DNA from: Sophora flavescens | Taxonomy: Eukaryota; Streptophyta; Magnoliopsida; Fabales; Fabaceae | DNA length: 64,000 bases | NCBI GenBank assembly: GCA_030762895.1 | Contig: CM061062.1 | Coordinates: 101,228,874-101,292,873 of the forward strand | Reading direction: 5' to 3' | Part shown: positions 33,030-43,849 of the stretch, piece by piece | Position numbering within the stretch: the first letter of the stretch is position 1 | How the letters are laid out: each line of letters starts with the position of its first letter | The notes under the pieces: generated by a model | The model's input: only the letters and a program-made list of their open reading frames with translations | Database searches by the model: none | What the model was told of the DNA's origin: nothing | Made by a program: the position numbers and the translations under genes

Positions 33030-33425
33030 AGTGTGATTTCACATCACATTTCATGTACATTTTTGCATGCATTTTCATATAGTTTAGGCATATTTAAATT
33101 GATTTTTAGTAGTTTTTACCTTGGAACGGGTAAGGCGGTTTTGTGGTGTTGTTTTGCAGAAATTAAGGTAAAATGCTCAAGATTGACCATGATGGAGCTT
33201 GGATGAAGATAGGGCTGGAAAAGTGAAGAAAATGAGCCAAACAGAGCCCATCACGGCCTAGCTGTGATGACCATCACGGCCATGATCAAGCAGAGCAGAA
33301 GGCAAAAGTCAGAAGCTGTCACGGCCTAGTCGTGATGCCCGTCACGGCCGTGACATGTTAGCTGATCCAGACAGAACCGATCACGACCTAGCCGTGATGA
33401 GTGTCACGGCCGTGACAGACCAAAA
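33030..33425. repeat. Athila-type LTR U3 fragment inside the CACTA element
   Basis: GTGTGATTTCACATCACATT, then GCATGCATTTTCATATAGTT and TACCTTGGAACGGGTAAGG, follow the first 100 bp of the G LTR in the same order. Three CACGGCC palindrome units follow, ending GTGACAGACCA. It directly adjoins the CACTA right subterminal array. Confidence 0.8.
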
Positions 33426-33464
33426 TTTGAAAGCGCGCCCAAGGAAAATATAAAAAATAGCAAA

Positions 33465-34020
33465 TTCCGTGTGAAATACGTCCGAAATTTTCGGACGGAT
33501 TTCAGACGGATGTAAGAAATATAAAAAATAACACAATCCGTCTGAAATCCGTCCGAAATTTTCGGACGGATTTCAGACGGATCAAGGAAAATATAAAAAA
33601 TAACACAATCCGTCTGAAATCCGTCAGAAAATTTCGGACGGATTTCAGACGGATGTAAGAAATATAAAAAATAACACAATCCGTCTAAAATCCGTCCGAA
33701 ATTTTCGGACGGATTTCAGACATATCAGGGAAAATATAAAAAATAAATCCGTCTGAAATCCGTCCGAAATTTTCGGACGGATTTCAGACGGATCAGGGAA
33801 AATTTAAAAAATACCACAATCCGTCTGAAATCCATCCGAAATTTTCGGACAGATTTCAAACGGATCAAGGAAAATTTAAAAAATAACACAATCCGTCTGA
33901 AATCCGTCCGAAATTTTGGACGGATTTCAGACGGATCAAGGAAAATATAAAAAATAACACAATCCGTCTTAAATCCGTCCGAAATTTTGGGAAAATTTCG
34001 GACGGAAACATTTCCGTCCG
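33465..34020. repeat. CACTA right subterminal array: palindromes at a 71-bp period
   Basis: About eight units, each containing an inverted repeat of about 43 bp (arms CCGTCTGAAATCCGTCCGAA and complement around TTTT), spaced 68-72 bp with an AAAATATAAAAAATAACACA spacer. The left end has the same word but a less regular order. Confidence 0.9.
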
Positions 34021-34029
34021 AAAATTCAA

Positions 34030-34043
34030 GTTTTCTAGTAGTG
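34030..34043 (-). repeat. CACTA right terminal inverted repeat
   Basis: GTTTTCTAGTAGTG, the exact complement of the left end, followed by the TAA duplication. Confidence 0.95.
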
Positions 34044-34046
34044 TAA

Positions 34047-35085
34047 ATGTAAAGCTTAGGAAAGTTTGCGTAATAACTTCAAATGATTGAAGAATACAGA
34101 ATGAAAGAATGAAGATATTAATGCACAGAGTAATGGCTCTTTAATGCTATGTGTATTCTCTATACTTCATCTTCAATGACTTCTGTATTTATAGTCTTCA
34201 AGCATTTAGGATCCGTTAGAGGCATTCCCACAGATATTGGCTTCAAGCAGAACTTCATTAAATGCAATAGAGTCGTTCTGGGCAGCCATTAATGCAATAG
34301 GAACGTTGGTTGTACTATAACATGAAGAATCATGGCTTTATGCATCGTGATACAACCATATCAGAGTTGTGCTGAGAGATTTTTGTACTTTGCTGAGTAT
34401 AATTTCCTTTTTGTGTAAGGATCATAGGTACTAGAGAATAAAGCATGTTGGAAACATTCTTTAACCGGTCTTTGGTTCTGAAATCCGAGGTTGCTTGAGA
34501 GAGTAACTTCTGACTTTTCTTGATTCTGGTTCTTGAAATAAGATACTGAAAATTCTTATAGAATCCGCGTTCATAAGATAAGCGCGTCCATCTAGCCATT
34601 TAAGATTTTACATTTGGACGGGCTAGTAGACGAGCTCCATATGCCACGTCATTGGACAGATACTCCTTTAAATAGTTGAACGTAACCTAGTAGACGAGCT
34701 CCATATGCCACGTCATTGGACGGAGCTTATCATTAAGGACTTAGCAAGTCCAAAGACTTGTGTGGACGAGCGCTTCTGCTACTTTAGTGGACGAGCTCTT
34801 CTGCTACTTTAGTGGACGAGCTCTCCTGTTACTTTAGTGGACGAGTGCCTTTGTCACTTTAGTAGACGAGCACTTCTGTCACTTTAGTGTGGGATGTGCG
34901 CTTCTATCACTTGTGTTGGACGTGCGCTTCAATTACTTCAGTGAATAGATGATTCTTACAGTTTTAATCTGCACACTAGATTGACAAGTTAGCAACCAAT
35001 ATGAAGGTTAATTAAATCATTAACCAATGTTTAGTTCTCATCAAAACTTAGGGAAATGCACATCAGACATTTTAGAGACGTAACA
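34047..35085 (-). repeat. F 3' LTR, part 2
   Basis: Continues the LTR after the CACTA element. It has a TATA box (34193-34186, TATAAATA in element orientation) and a run of 25-28-bp units with GTGGACGAGCTCTTCTGC and CTACTTTA text (about 34,750-34,945). It ends CGTAACA at 35085; in element orientation it starts TGTTACGTC right after the PPT. Confidence 0.85.
34186..34193 (-). promoter_or_regulatory. TATA box of the F LTR
   Basis: TATAAATA in element orientation, followed by a short leader-like stretch; it lies downstream of the GACGAG repeat run. Confidence 0.55.
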
Positions 35086-35670
35086 ATCTCCCCCTTTTTG
35101 ATGATGACAAACATTGAGATGATTTAATGAACCTCAGAAAATATCAACAAAGAAAATAGCATATAACATACAGGTTGAAATTTTCTTAAGCGCACAGGTC
35201 ATGCATATGCTTGATCAGACATTAAGATTAATCATATAATCCGTTTAACTTAATCACACATAAGTTTGACTTGTTTTACTTTGAAATTATTATCAGAGCA
35301 ATCTTACTTAAGATTTATCCGACCAATTATAGCAACTATCAGAACATACTCATGTCCATGTATTATTTAAGATTCATATCATATTCATTCATATATTCTT
35401 CTATAACACATTTCTATCACATTTCTCATTTCTCGCATTCTCCCATTCTCCCCCTTTTGTTAACATTAAAAAGGGTTATCAAGTTTTATTTAAGAGATAT
35501 GTTAAGGGCAAGATAACATGTTAAGAAAATCATAGTAATGCAGCAAGTATATGAGATATACTCCACTTAAACTATTGTATCATCACTCCCCCTGAACTAA
35601 TGCTTAGTTAAAAGAACATGTATATAGGAGTAAAGACAGATTTAGCATAGACAGGTTAACATTTGACATG
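35086..35670 (-). other. PPT and 3' UTR of element F
   Basis: CATCAAAAAGGGGGAGAT next to the LTR is the PPT (35103-35086). A second purine tract, AAAAGGGGGAGAATGGG, lies near 35,440-35,456. The rest is non-coding. Confidence 0.75.
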
Positions 35671-36327
35671 TCATTCAACAATGCAATGCATGTTTAGATT
35701 ATCTCTAATAAATAAAAACCTTTCTTCTGCGAGGGGTTTACTGAAAATATCAGCCCACTGATTTTCAGTTTTAACAAACTTAATATCAAAGATGCCTTTC
35801 TGAATATAATCTCTAATAAAATGATATTTGATTTCAATATGCTTAGCCCTAGAATGCTGAATTGGATTTTTAGTTAAGCATGTAGCACTGGAATTATCAC
35901 ACCATACAGATATGTTATGTTCATAAATAGAGTAATCCTCAAGTTGATGTTTTACCCATAAGAGTTGAAAGCAGCAACTGGCAGCAGAGATATATTCTGC
36001 TTTAGCAGTAGACAGGGCAATGGTTGTCTGCCTCTTGCTTGACCATGATACTAAACTTGCTCCAATGAAGTGACATCCTCCACTGGTGCTTTTTCTTTCT
36101 ATTCTGTCTCCAATAAAATCAGCATCACAATATCCCACTAATCTGTATTCTTTTGATCTTAAATACAACAAACCAAGATTAGTAGTTTCAAGCAAATATC
36201 TAAATATTCTTTTAATTAACAGCCTTAAGATGATATTCTCTAGGATCAGATTGGAATCTAGCACACATAAGACACTAAATTGAATGTCAGGTCTGCTTGA
36301 AGTTAAGTATAGTAGAGAGCCAATCAT
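35671..36327 (-). pseudogene. RNase H region of element F pol
   Basis: About 219 open codons from the RT end (MIGSLLYLTSSRPDIQFSV) through YCDADFIGD, STAKAEYISAAS (position of the Glu kept in the KAEY block), VWCDNSSATCLTKN and IKYHFIRDY to the C-terminus IRDNLNMHCIVE. A frame slip relative to RT lies between 36,328 and 36,422. It is intact enough to place F in the same copia lineage as C. Confidence 0.85.
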
Positions 36328-36422
36328 ACCTCTGTAGACAGTTTGATCTACCTTTTTACCTTCATCATCTTTGCTTAGTTTTGTATTGGGTTACATAGGG
36401 GTTTTCATGAGCTTTGTATTTT

Positions 36423-37113
36423 TCATTTTTTATTTCTTGAGTATCTCCTTGGTATATTTTTGTTGATGAATGCAAATTCCATCACTTGTCTTCTTGATTT
36501 GTAATCCAAGAAGAACTTCAATTCTCCCATCATGCTCATCTCAAATTCAGCTTGCATTAGATTTGAAAATTCCTTGCACAGCTTTTCATTAGTTGCTCCA
36601 AAAATAATATCATCAACATATATTTGAATTATAATAAAGTCCTTTTTAAAGCATTTCTTGAACTGAGTAGTGTCGACTTGTCCTCTAGTAAAACCATTAT
36701 GCATGAGAAAAGAACTGAGTCTATCATACCATGCTCTAAGTGCTTGTTTCAAACCATGTAATGCCTTTTTAAGTTTGAAAACGTGATCTGGTTTATCAGT
36801 ATCCTCAAAACCAGGGGGTTGTTTAACATACACTTCTTCTTCAATTATACCATTTAGAAAAGCACTTTTTACAACCATTTGAAACATGGTAATTTGGTGT
36901 TTTGCAGCATATAACATTAAAATGCGTATGGCTTCTATTCTAGCTACAGGTGCAAAGGTTTCAGTATAATCAATACCATCTTGTTGGTTATAGCCTTGAG
37001 CTACTAAGCTTGCCTTATTTCTGACAACTTTATCATCTTCATCCAATTTGTTTCTGAAGACCCATCTTGTTCCAATAACCGTCTTGTTTTTAGGCTTAGA
37101 GACAAGAGTCCAG
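36423..37113 (-). pseudogene. RT region of element F pol, cut by element H
   Basis: Reads VAQGYNQQDGIDYTETFAPV, KSAFLNGIIEEEVYVKQP, GLKQALRAWYDRLSSF and the catalytic block YVDDIIFGATN. The frame after FFLDYKSRRQ is shifted. The start is missing because the sequence changes at 37113/37114 to the LTR of H (TGTTGTAATCG). The expected upstream part of RT and the rest of the element are not in the window. Confidence 0.87.
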
Positions 37114-37558
37114 ATGTTGTAATCGTAAATGTGATGTGCAAGTGTACACAGTCAAACAAGTAATAAAGAGTGAGTAGAGATCGTTCCATCGAGGATTTAA
37201 ATGTATCGAATACAAATTCTAGAATTAACCTTCCCTATTTAGCTTAACAAAATAAAACGTAACTTTTAAGCATGTAAATTAAATGGAGTAATTGGGTGTC
37301 CGAACAGTAAGTAATAAATTCAAGGAATTAATAGAAACAATAAATGGGTGTTTAGAACAGAGATGGAAACAGCTAGGATTCAAATCCTTTGTAATATTAA
37401 CTTCAGGGTAATTGATGCTTCATGATGCTACAACATTTAGTCCAGGAATTGAAGTTTGCTTTCCAGCAGTAAAAATCGAGTTCATTAAAAGCTTCTTATT
37501 CCTAAGTTCATATTGATTTCCCTTAGTTGTCAGATAATTGCATCCAGCTACTTAAAGA
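37114..37558 (-). repeat. H 3' LTR, outer part
   Basis: In plus orientation it starts TGTTGTAATCG. The stretch GTGTACACAGTCAAACAAGT and AAGAGTGAGTAGAGATCG aligns with the end region of the I LTR (GGCAAGTGTATCGGATTCGT, AAGATCGATCCC), which identifies an Athila-type R/U5. It stops at 37558, where insert L begins. Only a short stub (40047-40062) remains on the other side, so most of the U3 may be lost. Confidence 0.6.
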
Positions 37559-40046
37559 TGTGATACCCTAAACTCGGTCATCACATGGTTACCCTTTTTG
37601 CGGAAAAGAACACATTAAAACACTAGCCGCTTTCGGAAAAGAAAACTTTTTGTATCAAATTACCGAAAAGGTACTTAAATTTTTTTTAAAAGAGGTTAAG
37701 AAAAGGTGATGAACACTCAGAACATGAATATAAACATCATACATAGATACATATATAACATTTCCCCATTGGGATCTTAAGTTTTTGGATTACCAAAACG
37801 GGCCTTAAACAAACAGGCCAACTTCACTGAAAACATAAACTAAAGAAACAAATAAAACATCAAACTGGGAATGAAGAATCTGGGTGCTGAACTCAAAAGG
37901 AGACTCTAAAAAGCCAGGGACAAACAAAACTACTCCAAAAAGCCGACGACGATCACCAAAGCCTCCTACAGTCTGAGTGGCCACAAACACTACCTCCAGA
38001 TGAGATATCAGACTCCGGAACGATAACCTCCCCACCATCGTCGATCGGAACATCGTCCTCTCTGGGGTCCTGTGGATGGTACTCTGCCTCTAGGTCGTCC
38101 TCCCACCAGTCGCCTACCAACTCAAGAGGCTCCTCCTCCGGATCCTCTTCGGGATCCTCTTCATGGTCCTCCTCGATAGGTTCCTTCGGCTCAACGTGTG
38201 GATGAAGAAGTCCAGTCATCTGTAGAGTATGAAGGTACAGCCAGGGAGGTAGAAGTGCCACTGTCCGTGTCTCGATCATGTGAATCCTCCGGATCGGTTC
38301 TCCGTTGGCAATAGACTTCGTCGTCGTAATCGGTCCCCGATACATAGTTGTCGTCGCATCATCACTCACCGTCCAGTTCCTCACCAGCCCAGTCTCGTCG
38401 AACACCCGATTCCTCGAAATCGAGGGTGCTAGGGGAACGTTGGGTTCCATCTAAAGCACGTACATATACTGATACAAGAAAAGGAAAGTAACATATAGAT
38501 ATGCAAGAGTGAGATACCGTCATAAGATATATCCCACAACAACCATATACATGATACATGCAACACATAATCAAGTCAACAGTTAAATCATGCATAATCA
38601 TAATATAACCGTGTAATATCAAGGGATCTCAAGCCCGCACAATCAATTTTCGAAAATATGCATGACACTTCAATATCAGGCTCTATCCTAATCTCATGAG
38701 ATCTCAACACCGTGTTTCACTGGAGAAGAATTAGAGTTTGTCAATCTCTAGCCCACCGGGCAGTTGCCTCCATACCCTCATGCATTTAAGGTCTCAGGAC
38801 GAGCAACGTCACATGTGCCTCTGAACCGGTCACATGGACAGACTCCCAGATACCACCTTGTATTTGATATATAAGAAAGGCACGTCTTCCTGGGGAAATG
38901 CACATGGAAAATATTTTGTTTACAAGGTTTTCTTTGTGTTCATTCTTTTTCGCTGTCGAAGCTCAAAGCTAACGACTAAATCATCATTTCCCCATCACTT
39001 GAAAACTCAGAAACATAGGACACACAGTCCGAATGCTCAATCACAATGCCTTAAACCGTGGCCGCAGTCCAGGGTTGTGGTCATAAAAATCAATTATACT
39101 TTTATTCATGTTTTAAACTTAACATGAAAATGACAATAGCCCACAACAATGAAATCAGAACGCACTGTCCTCGATTTCAAGAATTGGACTCTCAATCCAT
39201 AACATCGTGAATAGGACTCATAGTCCCGAATTAACACTGATCCAAGATCACATGCGCATAACTGAATACTAGAGGCGACGTCTCGCGTTCTAGATTCTCT
39301 TTATTAAGTACTTTTTTTTCGTTCAGTGAAAATCAAATTCAAAACCGAATCCGCGATAACCTATCCAGGCTATCGGAAAGTTTCTAAAACATTTAGGAAA
39401 AACATTTTCTTTGAAAATATTTTATAAAGCATCTTTGAAATACTTTTATCTTTGAAAATTTCCCCCAAAAGGACATTTCCAAATAGTTCATAAAAGTTTT
39501 CACTTGAAAACACATAGTTTGAAAAGGATTTTTCTATTGTATAACAATAGTTCACCAAACCATTTCAACATTTAAAATAGTTCTTTAAGTTAAAGAGCTT
39601 TTGGAAAAGAACACCAATCCTTTCATCTTCAAAGCTTATTCAGGTTTTTAATCCTTATAACAGTTGAGCACAGACACAAGTCTGGCTTAGCAAACTTTCA
39701 ATCAACAGCAGTATATATTCTTAGTTCAATGTTAATATCACAGTTGAAAACAGTTCATCACAGATATGCATTATAACATTTAGAGTAAGTATATTCAACA
39801 TCAGATAATAGCATAACAGTTCAAGTACATCAGATCACCAAGTAAGTTCAATCAACATATAAATATCCAATTAAACACCTACACACATGCATACAGTTAT
39901 TGAATATCTTTAGGAAATCCCCTCTTACCTCACGTGGAAGTTAAGAGTTTCGGATTCGAAGAGAAAATCTCACGAACGTCCTCGCTCCGCTTGGCGATGG
40001 AAGTCTAAGGTTACAAAATATGAAATCGTGAGTCAAAAACTCAATC
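37559..40046. repeat. Insert L: long solo-LTR-like element, about 2.5 kb
   Basis: The left terminus TGTGATACCCTAAACTCGG has a counterpart in insert J (TGTGACACCCTAACTCGG at 62703), while their flanks are unrelated, so this is a true element end. The right end near CTCAATCA (about 40,046) is less sure; AAGA or AAAGA stands on both sides and could be the target duplication. There is no gag-pol. Length and start suggest a Tekay/Del-type LTR, but orientation is undecided. Confidence 0.6.
37953..38450 (-). CDS. Unrecognised 165-codon ORF within insert L
   Basis: A minus-strand frame from MEPNVPLAPSISRNRVFDE to a stop at 37953, with a strongly acidic, proline-spaced middle (HEEDPEEDPEEDPEEEPLE) and no membrane segment. 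I do not recognise a family. Insert J has a minus-strand frame ending at a comparable distance from its terminus, which could mean a conserved coding end lies inside this LTR-like family. It may equally be chance in a GC-richer stretch. Confidence 0.3.
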   Translation of the reverse strand: MEPNVPLAPSISRNRVFDETGLVRNWTVSDDATTTMYRGPITTTKSIANGEPIRRIHMIETRTVALLPPWLYLHTLQMTGLLHPHVEPKEPIEEDHEEDPEEDPEEEPLELVGDWWEDDLEAEYHPQDPREDDVPIDDGGEVIVPESDISSGGSVCGHSDCRRLW

Positions 40047-40062
40047 AAAGAACACCAACCAC

Positions 40063-40083
40063 AAGGTATACCCCCCCCCCCCC
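40063..40083 (-). other. Polypurine tract of element H with a 14-G homopolymer
   Basis: In element orientation AAGTTTG followed by a run of 14 G and TATACCT, directly before the LTR start TGTGGTTGG. It corresponds in place to AAGCTTGGGGTAGTT in G, so the G run is probably an expansion of GGGG. Confidence 0.6.
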
Positions 40084-41120
40084 AAACTTATATTAATGGT
40101 TGTCCTCAACCATTTTGGTAAGGATCCATATTTCAAAATATTTTACCAACATTCTCAAATTCCACCTAAAAGGGTATTACATTATTTTTTCATGGAGATT
40201 GGTTTGTAATGTGGTTTAAAACAGAAAGAGGGGCCCAGGCTCAAAAGGGTAATACTTGAGGGTTGGCCTTTTAAGTTTCAGTATCTAAATAAACAAAAGT
40301 GCCTCAATCCAATTTGTGCGCAACAATGAAATGTGCAATCAATCATAGAAATAAGGTAAGTTTTGCAGAGAAAACACATGAATCGAATGCATAATGAAAG
40401 AATATGTTGAAGCCCAAGAGCTCACAGGATTTATGCTGCAGAGTGCTGCAGCATCTTGTTTAGTCTCACACACCCCCAAACTTAGGTTGAAATCTAATTC
40501 AGACCTCATCCTCTCATCCTCGGATAAGGGTTTGCAACCCAATTCCCATATTGAATGATGAATTTGAATGAATCCTCTTTTGAAATCCATTTTAAGGTAG
40601 GGAATTTTTATGCTGAGAAAGGATTAATTCAGGGTATTCATGTATTGTACATGCAACACAACATACACAAACAACGGGTCTTCATCAGAAGCACATGGAT
40701 AGTTAAACCATTCATTCAATCATTTACTTTTTCTTTCAAAAAGGCCCCCACTTTCCATTAATCCCAATTCTTTTGAAAGAGTGTGGGCATTGCAAACTTC
40801 AAACAACTACAGAAACAAACTATTGCAACCAATAACAGAAATGAAAAATGAAAACAAATAACACTAAAGAGAAGTTTGAAAAGGGTCCTGGTCATCTGGT
40901 GTTGCAGGAAACTGCAACACCTTGGGTTAGGACTTCTGCTCAAGGCTGAGCTATTCCGGCACTGCTCCTCGTGCCTCCTCCTCTTGCCATCTTCCTCATG
41001 ATGGGTTTGCTTGTTACTAGATTTTCTCTGGTAATAGCCACCTCCAGGCTTACATCTCATGCTACCTCCACCACATCCCCTCCACCAGTCTGTGCCTTAG
41101 CTTTGGCCCATTTTGCAATT
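40084..41120 (-). other. 3' untranslated region of element H
   Basis: About 1 kb. A second AAGTTTGGGGGTGTGTG motif near 40,445-40,462 parallels the doubled AAGCTTGGGG of G. A minus-strand frame at 41060-40758 has a hydrophobic run (LLFSVICFHFSFLLLVAIVC) but is out of frame with ORF3 and has no supporting context. Confidence 0.5.
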
Positions 41121-42448
41121 TTATTTACTCAGAGGTATGTTATCCTCCAATTCTTCACTGGAGTCAGAATATACTTCAGCCGCCAATTCTACCTTTGTTT
41201 TTCTTGGCCTAGGGGGAGCTGTGTGCTTGATTCTACCATTTTTGGGTGGAGGGGGGCCTTCAGGCTCAACTTCAGCCACCTTCTTCTTGCCTTTGTCTTT
41301 GCTGCTGGGTTGTGCCGGAGGTGGGGTGGGATCCCTTGGTGGTGGTGGTGGTGTCCAGTCAGAACTCACTTCATTATTGTTCACAGAGTGCTCACTTACT
41401 GTGGGATTTTCATGGGGACTTCTGGATTTTGATCTGGCATAAATGGATTGTTAGGAACAAGGTCCGGTACCTTGGGGTTGTTCGGAACATCTTTTTTCAC
41501 GGGTTCAGGGGCTTGGTATTTGAAGGGTTCAAACAATGCTTCAGGTAACTGGGGAGGGGAACTGCCTAGTCTCATCTTGTTGATTCCTAGGGTTCTCTGC
41601 AACCACAAATGCTGCTCCTTGGAAAACTCCAAGAAGAGCTGTTGTTGCTGCATGTTATGCTGTAGCATTTGACAGCACAGCTCCACCTTGTTGTTCAAAT
41701 CATATGGGTGTTCCTGCTGCTCAACTGGAGGAGTTGACCCTCGTACCCTTGATGCTGATGCTCCAAAACGCTTAACAGCCAACCGATCGATGGCCCCCTT
41801 TTTTTCATTGATCTCATCTTCAGGAAAAGCCTTCACTCCACTTTTCAGACATAAAGAAGTGATTAAGGACGAGAAAAACAGCAGTCCCTTGTTCCTGAAT
41901 GTGCAAGTAATAATTTCCCTTTCAATCAGTTGCCCCACATCTACTCTTTTATTCTTCAAAATTCAAAACAAAAGAACTAACCTCTCTTTGTTCACTGTTT
42001 CTAAGTGCGCGGTAGGAATATTTTTGGTTCTGATGATATGGTACCACACCTTAGCCAATGGGGTGGGATCAGGCCTTGTTATTTTCTAGTTCTCGTCCGT
42101 CTGTATCCAAGCTGCTCCTTCCACTGTGACTTCTTTCATCATGTCATTTAGATCTTTCTCCTCAACAGTCTTTAACAGATCTGAGTACTCACCCTCAACA
42201 TCTTTCAAGCCCCACCTCTTGTTCAACGTAGCAGCAGAGAACGATACCTTTGAACCCCTAACCATGACATGCTTTTGCTGGGGTGAGGTCAGATAGGCAT
42301 AAAACTCGCGCACAAAAGAGATTATAGGGTCTGTTGGCTGAGCCACGAACTTCTTCCAGTTGTGATTGTCTATGAGCTCAGTAATTTCCTCCGTGAGCCC
42401 ATAAAGAGTGGAGTCCAAAAGGAAGAAACCCTTTTCTAAGTGGGAGTT
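41121..42448 (-). pseudogene. ORF3 of element H, C-terminal part (putative plant transposon protein domain)
   Basis: Reads FVREFYAYLTS, VRGSKVSFSAATLNKRWGL, then PLAKVWYHIIRTKNIPTAH, DVGQLIEREIITC and LFFSSLITSLCLKSGV, the ordered signatures of the plant domain named putative plant transposon protein, found in many Athila-type ORF3s. A Gln-rich stretch (MLQHNMQQQQLFLEFSKEQH) and a Pro/Lys-rich acidic tail follow, ending EELEDNIPLSK at 41121. Two in-frame stops (after WIQTDEN at 42,086 and near 41,960) and one frameshift near 41,390 break it. Element G separates it from its N-terminus at 54548. The function of ORF3 is unknown; an envelope role has been proposed for Athila but is not shown here. 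Confidence 0.8.
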
Positions 42449-42673
42449 TGATGAGTGTGATTTCACCTCATATTTCCATGATATTTTGCATGCATTTTCA
42501 TATAGTTTAGGCGTATTTTATTTGATTATTTGTTAGTTTTTACCTTGGAACGGGTAAGGTGGTTTTGTGGTGCTTGTGTGCAGGAATCGAATATTAAATT
42601 GCTTAGGATCGGTTGTGTTGAAGCTGGCTTGAAGATGGAGCTTGGAAGGCAAGAAAATGAGGCAAACAGAGCT

Positions 42674-42912
42674 AATCACGGCCTAGCCGTGATGGCCATC
42701 ACGGCCATGATCAAGTGGAGCTGAAAAGAAAAAATGGAAAAGTCAGAGTTGATCACAGCCAGACCGTGATGCCTATCACGGCCGTGACATGTCAACTGAG
42801 CCAGACACTCACAGGCAGAATTGATCACGGCCATGCCGTGATGGTGGTCACGGTTGTGACAGACCATTCAGTGAAGCAACCTCCAGGACAGAATCTGTCA
42901 CGACCGTGACGC
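42674..42912. repeat. CACGGCC palindrome array in the G 5' LTR
   Basis: Paired units of the type ATCACGGCCTAGCCGTGATG and ATCACGGCCGTGAC, three pairs plus one single, spaced by 20-40 bp. The array ends about 75 bp before the TATA box. The same arrangement is at 53,379-53,612 in the 3' LTR and, in reverse orientation, in the I LTR. Confidence 0.9.
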
Positions 42913-42984
42913 GCAATCTATGGATCTTTAGAAACTGATTTGATCTGGTTTTTGTATTGGCTTGGGATTCAAGTTACCCCAGAT

Positions 42985-42993
42985 TATAAATAG
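42985..42993 (+). promoter_or_regulatory. TATA box of the G 5' LTR
   Basis: TATAAATAG, followed by GGGACTTTTGGGACTGC and a CTTCTTCTT run as leader. The 3' LTR keeps TATAAATA at 53688-53695. Confidence 0.6.
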
Positions 42994-43849
42994 CCCTCTA
43001 GGGTTCGAAACTGGGGACTTTTGGGACTGCTAACCTTAGGCAAAATTAGGATTCTTCTTCTTATTCTCAATCTCTTCTCTCCTCTAGGATTTTCTCTTTA
43101 TGTTATTTTTAATCAAGCTTGCTACAATCATGGCAATGCTTGAGTAGTAGTCTTGTTTCTAGGAATTGGGGTTATGCCCAAGACTTGTTTATGGTGATGA
43201 ATTGATGTTTGATTTCTTGTTAATTTCAATTTTTGCTTCGATTTGATCCCTATTGTTTTAATTACTCGTAAATTCGGTGGCCACTTATTTGCGTGTCGTA
43301 GATACACTAAGGACGAACTTAGCGTTGAACTTAGGAATCAGATCTATAGGAATCAAACTTAGGACTTAAATCACGAGAGTTAGAAGCGGTCCTTAGAGGG
43401 TTCATGAATTGTCACGAAACTTAAATTGTTCGATTTATATTCAATTACCACGAGAGTAGGGATTGATTTAATTAGGCACGGTTTATGTTACCCGAGAGGA
43501 AGCATTAACTAATCTAGGATAAATTCGCCTTCAAAGCTAAATTTTGGTAATTAACAAGGAGAGTAGTCAATTTAGTAACGTAGGCAGTTTTGTGGTATCC
43601 CAATTCCTGGAAATCCCTTTTGAATTTGAAAAACCCCTATTTGAATTGTTTTCCCATTTTGTTTAACTACAATCTTAAATTTGATTATTACTTGATTCCG
43701 ATTTCAAAAACCAAATCTTATTCTAGTTCAGTGAAATCAATTTAACAACTAATTGTTATTTAAGATCACGGTCTCTGTGGTTCGATCTCTTTTTATTACT
43801 TGACGACGAAGCCGTTCACTTGTGGATTTGAGGCCCAGCCACCATTTTT

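Larger units (their letters stand above)
28939..34043. mobile_element. Non-autonomous CACTA (En/Spm) transposon, 5.1 kb
   Basis: Terminal inverted repeats CACTACTAGAAAAC (28939-28952) and its reverse complement (34030-34043) are flanked by the 3-bp duplication TAA (28936-28938, 34044-34046), the hallmarks of CACTA elements. Both ends carry dense subterminal repeats of the CGGACGGATTTCGGAC type, presumed transposase binding sites. No transposase is encoded. The interior is a mosaic: Athila LTR fragments, two exons of an IST1-like gene, a GC-rich piece, LTR-like duplications and a 102-bp minisatellite. It inserted into the F LTR and is therefore younger than F. Confidence 0.93.
28469..37113 (-). 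mobile_element. Element F: SIRE-like copia retrotransposon, 3' part
   Basis: A minus-strand copia element whose 3' LTR is 28469-28938 plus 34047-35085, split by the CACTA element. The LTR end TGAAATAGACAACTATAAAC resembles the corresponding end of the C LTR (both continue into GGGGTTGAATT). PPT, 3' UTR, RNase H and RT follow. Pol is cut at 37113 by element H, so gag and the 5' LTR should lie beyond the window on the far side of H. The lineage is inferred from the RT block YVDDIIFGATN and LTR similarity to C. Confidence 0.85.
42449..43844 (+). repeat. 5' LTR of element G (1396 bp)
   Basis: Starts TGATGAGTGTGATTTCACC and ends GGCCCAGCCACCA. U3 contains the CACGGCC palindrome array (about 42,674-42,912) upstream of a TATA box. 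It is the same length as the 3' copy, and many of the visible differences are C/T or G/A at CpG sites. Confidence 0.95.

Noticed and set aside
33404..33679. Minus-strand frame with SEIRPKFSDGFQTDCVIFYI repeats
   Set aside because: Reading of the CACTA subterminal array.
40758..41060. 100-codon frame with a hydrophobic run, considered as an envelope membrane anchor for H ORF3
   Set aside because: It is in another frame after the ORF3 stop, its N-terminal part is unlike ORF3, and no family comparison is possible here.
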